Shown here in pieces: positions 1 through 5,859 of a stretch of 5,864 nucleotides of DNA. The translations under genes were made by a program, and so were the position numbers. Below the pieces are notes generated by a model. The model did no database searches. It was not told the DNA's origin and was given only the letters and a program-made list of their open reading frames with translations. The DNA comes from Mariprofundus sp. (GTDB lineage: Bacteria > Pseudomonadota > Zetaproteobacteria > Mariprofundales > Mariprofundaceae), in NCBI GenBank assembly GCA_021772845.1, contig JAJFLF010000040.1, positions 1 to 5,864 on the forward strand, written 5' to 3'. How positions within the stretch are numbered: the first letter of the stretch is position 1; the number at the start of each line of letters is the position of its first letter.

Positions 1-434
1 TTGGCTGGTCTGATGCGATCAACCAGTTTTGAGTCCAGCGATTCGGTACGATTGAGTCGTAGTTTTTGCCCAATCATGCCAAGCAGCTCCTGAAAAAAAC
101 CGAGTGGACATAACCAACCGCAAAAAGCTTTATTCAATACGACAAACAGAATCAGAAATGTACCCAGCGTGGTAAGAATCGGCATGATCACACTCAATCC
201 AAATGCACCGGCATTGATTGCAGGCCCGAGCAGATGCCCCATCTGATGCTGCAGCGGAATCAGCACACAATAATCAGCTGTCTTCGCGTCATACGCGCAA
301 GCCAGCACTGGAAATGCACCGGATAACTTATCCGCAGAATAAAAGCCGACAAATACTGATCCATAAACCAGAAACAGAAAGGCCAATAGCTGCACCACTT
401 TTCTGATGACCGACAGGTTTTTCCAGACAGGCAT
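1..434 (-). CDS. NapH/NosR-like 4Fe-4S polytopic membrane protein (N-terminal part, runs off window)
   Basis: This is an open frame of 144 codons plus two bases from ATG at 434, continuing past base 1. The start is supported by a perfect AAGGAG seven bases upstream and by the TAA of the preceding gene one base before the ATG (TAATATG). Visible: a first membrane segment at about residues 12-32; a loop with C46, C56, H63 and H67 (including CVLIPLQHQ); a second membrane segment at about 78-100; then CGWLCPLGFFQELL at 105-118. CxxxCPxG following a membrane helix is the hallmark of the NapH/NosR/YccM-type (Fer4_5) membrane ferredoxins, which pass electrons between quinol or cytoplasmic donors and periplasmic partners. 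The later transmembrane segments and any classical ferredoxin motifs lie outside the window. Family members occur in nitrate and nitrous-oxide respiration and, as FtrD-type polyferredoxins, in ferrous-iron uptake. Placement behind a TonB receptor operon favours a role in metal redox handling, which is inference. Family call is fairly sure; function is not. Confidence 0.85.
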   Translation of the reverse strand, partial: MPVWKNLSVIRKVVQLLAFLFLVYGSVFVGFYSADKLSGAFPVLACAYDAKTADYCVLIPLQHQMGHLLGPAINAGAFGLSVIMPILTTLGTFLILFVVLNKAFCGWLCPLGFFQELLGMIGQKLRLNRTESLDSKLVDRIRPA

Positions 435-435
435 A

Positions 436-1230
436 TTATTTCTCCTTGCGGCGACGGCTGCGCCAGGTGATCAAACCACCAAGCAGTAGGCCCCCACCAA
501 TTACAGCAATACCAAGTGATGTGGATTGCCAGTGCTTTGGATTAACATGGTATTCAGATGTCAGGCTGCTGATAAAGCTATCAGCACCATCACGATACTC
601 TGTAATCAACACAAAGTCAGATGCATGGTTGGCTCTTCGCCCCTGTTTTATTTCAGAAAAGTCTTCAGGAAGCGGAACCGTTAAGCGCCCTTCAATATCA
701 CTGGTGAATGTGGTGCTGCTACCATTGGACGTTGTCATGATCACATCAGTATCTGCGAGCGCCTCACCTTTAAAGCGAACAATGAATTGAGCATCTGTAC
801 CGGAATGATATCGCCAGTGCTCCCTGGCATATGGAGCAGGTTCAATCTCCAAGGCTGCTTTCTCATGACGCATCAAATCTGAAGGCGACGCTTTCGATGG
901 TTTGCCGAACATATAGACATAGCGCATGGCAGATTCGTGTCTGTGATCAATATTTCGAATCGCTACCAGCGCATGGTAATTATCCATCCCCATCGCTTTC
1001 ACACTTACCCGACCTGATGTTGCGCTGATCTCTTTTGATTGCAGCTTCGGGCTGATGAGATGAATATCCGCCCCCTCGCCATCCTCTAACAGGTAAGACT
1101 TCCCTGCACTGCGATCATGACCGCCATGCCCCTTCTCCACAGGTGCTGGCGACCAGAGCATGGCTGCTTGTGCTGTGAAGCTAAAGAGAGCCACCGCAAA
1201 CGTGGCTCCAATCCAGATCCCCATTTTCAC
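436..1230 (-). CDS. DUF4198-like secreted protein with C-terminal membrane anchor
   Basis: A 264-residue protein starting with GTG at 1230, whose GTGA overlaps the TGA of the upstream gene by four bases. AGGA lies eight bases before the GTG, while the nearby ATG (codon 3) is spaced less well, so GTG is preferred. Residues 1-22 form a signal peptide with likely cleavage after AQA. The mature part has histidine pairs (HGGH at 35-38, HRH at 96-98), then about residues 125-170 resembling the beta-sandwich of DUF4198 proteins (LEIEP, followed by a stretch reading FKGEALADTDV). A single hydrophobic helix at about 237-256, followed by RSRRRKEK, gives an inner-membrane anchor with the bulk in the periplasm. 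DUF4198 proteins include periplasmic components of nickel/cobalt uptake systems, and the family often sits beside TonB receptors. A metal- or ligand-binding periplasmic role is inferred from context and histidines. The assignment rests on short similarities and could be wrong. Confidence 0.75.
   Translation of the reverse strand: MKMGIWIGATFAVALFSFTAQAAMLWSPAPVEKGHGGHDRSAGKSYLLEDGEGADIHLISPKLQSKEISATSGRVSVKAMGMDNYHALVAIRNIDHRHESAMRYVYMFGKPSKASPSDLMRHEKAALEIEPAPYAREHWRYHSGTDAQFIVRFKGEALADTDVIMTTSNGSSTTFTSDIEGRLTVPLPEDFSEIKQGRRANHASDFVLITEYRDGADSFISSLTSEYHVNPKHWQSTSLGIAVIGGGLLLGGLITWRSRRRKEK
442..447 (-). promoter_or_regulatory. Ribosome binding site of the 4Fe-4S membrane protein gene
   Basis: AAGGAG on the minus strand, seven bases before the ATG at 434, lying inside the 3' end of the DUF4198-like gene. 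It is the strongest Shine-Dalgarno sequence in the window and fixes the start of the partial gene. Confidence 0.8.
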
Positions 1231-1763
1231 TTGTTAGATCCTGCTATTTTTTTACCGCCATACAGCTTTGATTTCTGCTCATCACTCAACAGGCGTGATG
1301 CTTTTACGGATGCCATTAGATTGCTTTGGAACCTGGCAGCTCGCAACTCACCCATCTGTTTTGCATACATCTTGATCTCAGTCTCTTTCAATCCACCTGC
1401 GTACATTTTCTTTCTGAATTCAACGACTGTTAGCTTCGCTACATCATGTGCTTTGCTGGCATCACTCTCCGCTGTTTTCAGTAACGCGCCAATCTGTTTT
1501 TTCTGTTGATCAGTCAACTCCAGAGCAGCGCTCTTCTTGAGTATATTACGAATATATTTCGGGCTATTACCTGGAATATTATAGCGTTTCGTTTTTTTAT
1601 AAGCTGAAGGCTCTGCCCAGTTTTTCTCACTGCTCTCAACCTTTTTTCCTTTGAAGTCACAGCTTTCAGATGGGCACGACGTGCCACCACATGCCAGTGC
1701 TGGCGTTGATATCAACATGCTTGCAGCTGCCATCAATATAAAGTGTTTTATATTTTTTTTCAT
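1227..1763 (-). CDS. Spy/CpxP-like periplasmic protein with N-terminal cysteine cluster
   Basis: A 178-residue protein with ATG at 1763, preceded by AGGGAGA five bases upstream and 22 bases after the receptor stop. Residues 1-24 are a signal peptide ending in ALA. The following C25 makes a lipoprotein possible, but ALAC is a poor lipobox, so signal peptidase I cleavage is equally likely. The mature N-terminus carries C25, C30 and C35 at exact five-residue spacing. The rest is lysine-rich and helical, with two LTxxQ-type elements (LTDQQ at 83-87 and LSDEQ at 159-163) as in the Spy/CpxP/CnrX/ZraP group of periplasmic chaperones and metal sensors. Length fits that group. The charged helical stretch between the motifs matches the expected hairpin fold. 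Position between a TonB receptor and a DUF4198-like gene suggests metal binding, sensing or chaperoning of the receptor; this is inference. It ends in TGA overlapping the GTG of the next gene. Confidence 0.75.
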   Translation of the reverse strand: MKKNIKHFILMAAASMLISTPALACGGTSCPSESCDFKGKKVESSEKNWAEPSAYKKTKRYNIPGNSPKYIRNILKKSAALELTDQQKKQIGALLKTAESDASKAHDVAKLTVVEFRKKMYAGGLKETEIKMYAKQMGELRAARFQSNLMASVKASRLLSDEQKSKLYGGKKIAGSNK

Positions 1764-1768
1764 ATATT

Positions 1769-1774
1769 CTCCCT
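1769..1774 (-). promoter_or_regulatory. Ribosome binding site of the Spy-like gene
   Basis: AGGGAG on the minus strand, five bases before the ATG at 1763. It matches the AGGGAG in front of the receptor gene, so both are probably well translated. It confirms the start, since the following codons encode a normal Lys-rich signal peptide n-region. Confidence 0.7.
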
Positions 1775-1785
1775 AGTTAAAAACA

Positions 1786-3579
1786 TTAGAATGTTGCCGA
1801 TATACCAGCGCTCCAGCTTCGGCCTGGATTGACCACGATGGAGAGGTCTTCAGCGTTGTAGATAAAATCACCATTACTGTCGGTATAGCCGCGCGCAGTG
1901 TTGTAGACTTGCCGATCCAGCACATTGTCCATGCGCGCAAACAACGCCCATTTCACCCCATCATTTGGGCCTGTAACAAAATCATAGTTGGCAAGCAGAT
2001 CAAACAGTGCATGACCACCAATTTTTTCCTGATTAATTTCATCTGCAAAATAGGAGGTTTGAGCATTCATTTCTCCAGTAACCGTAAGGCCTTTAAACGG
2101 CTTAACCCGAGCCGCCAGGAAAAGTTTGTGTTTGGGTACGCGTGGCACGGAATGACCACTGTTATTGAAAGAAACAATTCTGCTGGCGCCCGGAGCGGGG
2201 CTAAAACGGTTGCCGAGCAACAGATTGAAATTATCATATTGCGTGAATTTCGCATCCAGGAATGTATAAGCGACATCCATAGAAAACATCTGCTCCTGAT
2301 CACTTTTCACAGATAATTCGACTCCGCGGTTACGACTGCCACCAATATTCTGATATTGATCTGTAACGCCAGTAACCGGATTAGCATATTGGCCTGCTAC
2401 ATTGAGAATAAAATTATTGCGGTCTATCTGAAAGGCAGCGATATCCCACTCAATTCCACCAACCACATCCAGCCTGCCGCGCAGACCAATTTCATAGTTA
2501 TAGGCTTGCTCAGGTGTAAGGTTGGGATTGGCTGCAACATTACCATTTAGCGTAATCGTGCCTGCAAAAAGTTGGTTGATCGTCGGAGCACGAAAACCAG
2601 TCGATACATTTGAGTACAATGAAACCGAATCATTGAAATCATAATTGATGCCCGCACGCCATGAACCGACATTAAAGCTCTTGGAAAGATACGCGGCCGG
2701 AGCGGCCGGCAGATAATCCTCATAACCGAGTTTAAGGTGGTCATAGCGTCCGTTAACTGTCGCAGTAAGTGCATCAGTCAGACTGAACTTCAACTCACCA
2801 TAAACAGCATATATGCGCTCTTTAGTTTTGTTATCGGCAGTTACAGTCCCTGCTGCTGTAATCGGGCTGAATGCACTGGCGCGGAAATCTTGCAGAATAC
2901 TTACCTTGTTCTTGTAACTATTGTCGCGCAGATCAAAAGCCCCCATCCAGGCGAGCTTTTCTCCGCCATTACGCCACTCGCCCTTCACACCACGCTGAGT
3001 CTGTTTGTAGTCATTGCTGTTCTGGTACGCATTCACATCGGTAACCGGTAAGCGGTTTACATCGGTGCGAATCGGAGCGGTCCAGAATTTTGTATGATCA
3101 CCAAACTGATAAAGATTGAGCATAAGGTTGCTTGTTTCAGTGAAATCATTGGCATAAGTGAGATAAAATTTACCGAGATCCACGTTGTAGTTACGCGCAT
3201 AATCACGGCCACCCACACTGGTCGGATCAAGCGCTGCCTGTGTTACACCTTCAACAGTGCCGTGACTGTCCTTGAAACGCTTAGCCACTTCCCAGCCGAA
3301 GGTGAGATCACTCGTGTCTGATAGATAACCTTGCAACTTTCCGTTCAAATAATCGGCTTTGTAATCACCCTGAAAATAATAACTGCTTGCTTCACGGCGA
3401 CTCACCTGCACATGCCCTGAAACAGACTCACCTGCAAAACCTGCTCGCGCAAAACCGCGCTTAGAACCGAAGCTGCCGGCTTCTCCTGAAATCTGTCCTC
3501 CGGCCATCTTGGCTCCGCGCTTGGTGGTAATAATCACCGCTCCGGCCAATGCATCATCCCCAAAGAGATAAGAGGCTCC
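1786..3579 (-). CDS. TonB-dependent receptor, plug end and beta-barrel (downstream part of frameshifted gene)
   Basis: This is the downstream part of the receptor, in the frame that restores homology after the G7 tract. Reading from GGA at 3579 gives GASYLFGDDALAG and then AVIITTKRG, the classic end of a TonB receptor plug, continuing without a stop to TAA at 1786. If translated alone it could begin only at a poor internal codon such as TTG at 3549, without signal peptide or most of the plug, so it would not reach the outer membrane. Barrel features include GFRAPTINQLF, NPNLTPEQAYNYEIGLRG, a long run of alternating amphipathic strands, and the C-terminal SWSAGISATF with terminal Phe recognised by the BAM machinery. 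Removing one G joins both parts into 737 residues, normal for the family. The substrate cannot be read from the sequence; operon partners hint at a metal or metal complex. The barrel shows no decay, arguing against an old pseudogene. Confidence 0.85.
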   Translation of the reverse strand, partial: GASYLFGDDALAGAVIITTKRGAKMAGGQISGEAGSFGSKRGFARAGFAGESVSGHVQVSRREASSYYFQGDYKADYLNGKLQGYLSDTSDLTFGWEVAKRFKDSHGTVEGVTQAALDPTSVGGRDYARNYNVDLGKFYLTYANDFTETSNLMLNLYQFGDHTKFWTAPIRTDVNRLPVTDVNAYQNSNDYKQTQRGVKGEWRNGGEKLAWMGAFDLRDNSYKNKVSILQDFRASAFSPITAAGTVTADNKTKERIYAVYGELKFSLTDALTATVNGRYDHLKLGYEDYLPAAPAAYLSKSFNVGSWRAGINYDFNDSVSLYSNVSTGFRAPTINQLFAGTITLNGNVAANPNLTPEQAYNYEIGLRGRLDVVGGIEWDIAAFQIDRNNFILNVAGQYANPVTGVTDQYQNIGGSRNRGVELSVKSDQEQMFSMDVAYTFLDAKFTQYDNFNLLLGNRFSPAPGASRIVSFNNSGHSVPRVPKHKLFLAARVKPFKGLTVTGEMNAQTSYFADEINQEKIGGHALFDLLANYDFVTGPNDGVKWALFARMDNVLDRQVYNTARGYTDSNGDFIYNAEDLSIVVNPGRSWSAGISATF

Positions 3580-4000
3580 CCCCCTTTATCACCTTGATCG
3601 ATTCAATGTCATCCATATTGATATTCACACGTCCCGTACGCTCAAATACCGGCACACCATCAATGACCACAGCGACACCGGGTTTTTCACCCATAAAGCG
3701 CTGATTTTCTACGCCACGGATATGGATCTTTAACGAGTCCTGACTCTGCAGCTCCGCTGTGACACCGGGAATCGCATCGAGAAGCTGTTTGATATTTTCG
3801 GCATGGGCCTTCTCTACCTTTGTACCGGATATCACCGATATATTGGAGGGCTCCCCGCGCTTGGATTCAAAGCGGTCATCAATAGTGGTGGAATCCACCT
3901 GCATAAGTCCCATATCTGCAGCACTGCTTATATGTGACGCCATCAACAGGACGGACAGACCCAATATCCCTGTCGCACTGTTTCTTATTTTCGGATTCAT
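3554..4000 (-). CDS. TonB-dependent receptor, signal peptide and plug (upstream part of frameshifted gene)
   Basis: As read, 148 residues starting at ATG 4000 and ending at TGA 3556-3554, seven codons after an out-of-frame shift. The frame is open to an earlier ATG at 4042 inside tonB, but AGGGAG lies six bases before 4000 and residues 1-27 from 4000 make a good signal peptide (cleavage near SSA-AD), so 4000 is preferred. The mature N-terminus has LMQVDSTTIDD, a possible TonB box, followed by the plug (Pfam Plug type): VISGTKVEKAH, IKQLLDAIPGVTAE, IHIRGVENQRF, VAVVIDGVPV and DIESIKVIKGG. The last two glycines fall in the G7 run; beyond it the read frame gives SLLSLWG-stop, unlike any receptor, while dropping one G gives the expected GASYLFGDDALAG. 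The gene lies 31 bases after tonB, and the transporter is presumably served by it. As sequenced, the product is a truncated plug only. Confidence 0.85.
   Translation of the reverse strand: MNPKIRNSATGILGLSVLLMASHISSAADMGLMQVDSTTIDDRFESKRGEPSNISVISGTKVEKAHAENIKQLLDAIPGVTAELQSQDSLKIHIRGVENQRFMGEKPGVAVVIDGVPVFERTGRVNINMDDIESIKVIKGGSLLSLWG
3578..3584 (-). repeat. G7 homopolymer tract causing the receptor frameshift
   Basis: Seven G on the minus strand (seven C on the plus strand) in the codons for Lys-Gly-Gly. With six G the reading is Lys-Gly-Gly-Ala-Ser-Tyr-Leu-Phe-Gly and the receptor is whole; with seven it terminates at 3554. The tract could be a contingency locus for phase variation or a homopolymer sequencing/assembly error. 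The sequence alone cannot tell which. Confidence 0.9.
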
Positions 4001-4006
4001 TATTCT

Positions 4007-4012
4007 CTCCCT
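4007..4012 (-). promoter_or_regulatory. Ribosome binding site deciding the receptor start
   Basis: AGGGAG on the minus strand, six bases before the ATG at 4000. The alternative ATG at 4042 has no such motif and would add a polar 14-residue extension in front of the signal peptide. The site therefore selects 4000. Confidence 0.75.
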
Positions 4013-4031
4013 GTTTTGTAGGATTAATTGT

Positions 4032-4757
4032 TCAGGATGCATTCAGGTTAAAACGCATACGGAATTCGCACTCAAGCGGGCAATGCACACCTGCCGGAGG
4101 TGAGGGCATTGGAATCGCCTTCTCAACCGCCTTTCTAGCGGCAGCCAGTAATACAGAAGGAGCGTTTTCCACACTCAGGTTCTGAGCAGAACCATCATGA
4201 TGGAGAACAAAACGCACATGCACTTCTCCCTCCAGCCCTCTTCGTCTGGCCGCTTTTGGATACCATTTATGTTTTTCGATATGGGCCATCACGTCGGTTA
4301 AATATCGTTCGGTTTCACGCTTGATCAGCCCCTCATCAACCTGTGGTTTCTGTGCAGTTGCAACGGCTACAGCCTGCGCCACTACTGCTACAGGCTCGGG
4401 TTGAATCACCTGCTCCTGAACCACGACTTCCTGAATCGCCTCAGTCACCATTTCTCTAGCCTTTTTTTTCACAACGTTATGTTTCACTTTACGTACCGGT
4501 TTTATTTCCGGCGTTTCCTCTTTGGGTTCAGGAATCACCTCAGGAGCCACTTCTGGAATCACGACAGGCTCAGGTGCAGGAGCAAGAAAACTCAAACGTG
4601 TTACGGTCTGAACCGCTTGCAGTGAAACAGCAGATGGCTGGCCGCCAGAATCGGCAAATATCCACCCATGCAATAGCAGCGATACAGTGACCGTCGCAAA
4701 ACGAATCGGATTGCTATTAACAAAAGCGGAGCTACCCCCAAACATAACGGCACTCAT
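4032..4757 (-). CDS. tonB: TonB, energy-transducing periplasm-spanning protein
   Basis: A 241-residue protein that carries proton-motive energy from ExbB/ExbD to outer-membrane receptors. One membrane helix (about residues 17-36) contains S26-x3-H30 (SLLLHG), the Ser/His pair conserved in TonB. It is followed by a Pro/Glu/Val-rich and then Lys/Arg-rich linker (about 55-135) that would span the periplasm. The C-terminal domain (about 152-236) has WYPKAARRRGLEGEVHVRF, the typical YP-x-A-x-x-x-x-x-x-G-x-V pattern, followed by RKAVEKAIPMPSPP. Two cysteines near the end (C226, C230, CPLEC) are unusual in this domain and could form a disulfide. The ATG lies one base after the exbD stop (TGAAATG) and has no clear Shine-Dalgarno sequence, so translation is probably coupled. 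Position next to the receptor suggests a dedicated partner. Assignment is firm. Confidence 0.95.
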   Translation of the reverse strand: MSAVMFGGSSAFVNSNPIRFATVTVSLLLHGWIFADSGGQPSAVSLQAVQTVTRLSFLAPAPEPVVIPEVAPEVIPEPKEETPEIKPVRKVKHNVVKKKAREMVTEAIQEVVVQEQVIQPEPVAVVAQAVAVATAQKPQVDEGLIKRETERYLTDVMAHIEKHKWYPKAARRRGLEGEVHVRFVLHHDGSAQNLSVENAPSVLLAAARKAVEKAIPMPSPPAGVHCPLECEFRMRFNLNAS

Positions 4758-4758
4758 T

Positions 4759-5169
4759 TCAGGGGCGCGGCGGCTGCTCTGTCACAATATCTACACCGGT
4801 AGCTCCAGCCTGACGCGCGGCATCAATCACCTTCACCGAATCGCCCAGTTTCACAGCTGCATCGCCGCGAATCACAACCCGCTTTTCATCCCTTTCTGCA
4901 AGTAGACTGGAGAGATGCACTATCACAGCCTCAGCACTCATCTGCTGTCCATCTATAGTGATAAGACCAGCCTCTGTTATCACCACTTCGAGTGGCTTTT
5001 CATTTTCAATAGAGATCGCGCTAATGGCTTCCGGCAACTCAATAGGAAGCCCTTCGTCTTTAACGAAGTGTGCTGTGAGCATGAAAAACACCAGCAGCAG
5101 AAAAACAATATCGATCAGCGGTGTAAGGTTGGGGGCCTGACCGCTTCGGCGTGTACCCTCAAACTCCAT
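4759..5169 (-). CDS. exbD: ExbD/TolR-family biopolymer transport protein
   Basis: From ATG 5169 the product has 136 residues, the usual size for ExbD. A short cytoplasmic N-terminus is followed by one membrane helix, NLTPLIDIVFLLLVFFMLT (residues 14-32), with D20 as the essential proton-carrying aspartate. The periplasmic domain contains PIELPEA, a stretch reading ITEAGLITIDGQ, and KRVVIRGDAAV, all typical. The frame is open to an ATG at 5202, which would add 11 residues and overlap exbB by 44 bp. The 5169 start gives an 11-bp overlap with exbB and a normal-length N-terminus, so it is preferred, but neither start has a strong Shine-Dalgarno sequence. With ExbB it forms the proton-driven motor for TonB. 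It could in principle be TolR, but the tonB and receptor neighbours, without tolA, tolB or pal, argue for ExbD. Confidence 0.93.
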   Translation of the reverse strand: MEFEGTRRSGQAPNLTPLIDIVFLLLVFFMLTAHFVKDEGLPIELPEAISAISIENEKPLEVVITEAGLITIDGQQMSAEAVIVHLSSLLAERDEKRVVIRGDAAVKLGDSVKVIDAARQAGATGVDIVTEQPPRP

Positions 5170-5788
5170 GAGCCAAACTGTTCCCGTGTTGAATCCGGTC
5201 ATGCACAGTGGTCTCAGGCAGATGTGGCAACTGCTCTATCACCATAGATGCCACCCGCTGCATCGACTTAGCGCGACGATCCACCAGCCCTTCCAGAAAG
5301 TGCAAAAGCAGTAGTACAGGAATAGCTACTGCCAGACCTGCTCCAGTGGTGACCATGGCTTCCCATATACCACCGGCCAACACCATGGCATCTACCTTTC
5401 CGCCTGCACTCTCGATCACCTGAAATGCTTTAATCATACCGGTAATCGTTCCAAACAGGCCAAGTAGCGGGGCAGTATTCGCAAGCCACGCCAAGGTACG
5501 CAGGCCGGTCTCCATAGCTGCCAGCTGTTCACTGCCAATACGTGATGCAACACGCGCCAGGTCTTTCACACCCTCAGTTGCTGCCTGTCTCACACCGATA
5601 GCAATTGCTGATTCAGGTGAAATGCGCTTGCCTTTTTCCTGATACAAGGCTTCAAAATCACTACCTACTTTTGGCATCAAATGCAGTTGAATGAGTCGCT
5701 CTAATACAATGGCAACGGCTACAATAGAATATCCTACAAGCACCCACATCACCGGACCGCCTTTATCAATCAGCGTGGTTACATCCAT
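5159..5788 (-). CDS. exbB: ExbB, MotA/TolQ/ExbB proton channel protein
   Basis: A 209-residue inner-membrane protein that forms the ExbB oligomeric channel around ExbD and powers TonB. Three membrane segments are visible: about residues 12-32; 98-121, with the family signature NTAPLLGLFGTITGMIKAF; and 139-165, with IWEAMVTTGAGLAVAIP. E143 in the last segment corresponds to the conserved channel glutamate, and T147/T148 line the same helix. Length and topology (N-terminus out, long cytoplasmic loop at about 36-96) match the MotA/TolQ/ExbB family. The ATG at 5788 is preceded by GGTGAG, which ends a G8 run, so the ribosome site is unusual. This is the first gene of the visible operon and overlaps exbD. 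TolQ is the alternative name, made unlikely by the neighbours. Confidence 0.94.
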   Translation of the reverse strand: MDVTTLIDKGGPVMWVLVGYSIVAVAIVLERLIQLHLMPKVGSDFEALYQEKGKRISPESAIAIGVRQAATEGVKDLARVASRIGSEQLAAMETGLRTLAWLANTAPLLGLFGTITGMIKAFQVIESAGGKVDAMVLAGGIWEAMVTTGAGLAVAIPVLLLLHFLEGLVDRRAKSMQRVASMVIEQLPHLPETTVHDRIQHGNSLAHGV

Positions 5789-5794
5789 GACTCA

Positions 5795-5802
5795 CCCCCC
5801 CC
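5795..5802 (-). repeat. G8 homopolymer tract in the exbB ribosome-binding region
   Basis: Eight consecutive G on the minus strand, followed by TGAGTC and then the exbB ATG at 5788. The tract supplies the G-rich part of the Shine-Dalgarno element. Changes in its length would not shift a frame but could alter the spacing or strength of ribosome binding. Confidence 0.85.
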
Positions 5803-5825
5803 ACCAAAAACTAGCGGCAAAGCGT

Positions 5826-5859
5826 ATTAGGAAATTCAGGTGTGAAAATTAGGCAAATT
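5826..5859 (-). promoter_or_regulatory. Imperfect direct repeat upstream of the operon, possible operator or promoter region
   Basis: Read on the minus strand, AATTTGCCTAAT (5859-5848) is followed by AATTTCCTAAT (5836-5826), identical except for one missing G. The left edges are about 22-23 bases apart, near two turns of the helix. The copies lie in the only visible leader of the operon. TTGCCT and CCTAAT within them could act as weak -35 and -10 elements, but the 19-bp spacer is long. A tandem regulator site is possible. No clear Fur box is recognised. Confidence 0.3.

Noticed and set aside
446..790. Plus-strand ORFs (also 218-406, 1117-1509, 1909-2316, 2737-3051, 3759-4103, 4915-5247)
   Set aside because: All lie antisense to well-supported genes, show no recognisable domains or ribosome sites, and have compositions expected from complementary-strand shadows.
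1746..1763. A8 tract at the start of the Spy-like gene as another slippage switch
   Set aside because: It simply encodes Lys-Lys-Asn of a signal peptide n-region, in frame, and A runs in such places are common.
2694..2712. GC-rich palindrome-like GGCCGG-AGC-GGCCGGC as a possible hairpin or element end
   Set aside because: It lies within the receptor barrel and encodes a Pro/Ala loop (PAAPAA). No T run or flanking repeats accompany it.
1786..3549. Independent shorter receptor starting at TTG 3549
   Set aside because: It would lack a signal peptide and most of the plug, and the residues just upstream (GASYLFGDDAL) continue the receptor in the same frame.
3554..3600. Programmed ribosomal frameshifting to make the full receptor
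   Set aside because: A +1 shift would be needed at a G run with no slow codon, stop or recognisable stimulator at the slip site, and TonB receptors are not known to use it. Slippage or a read error is simpler.
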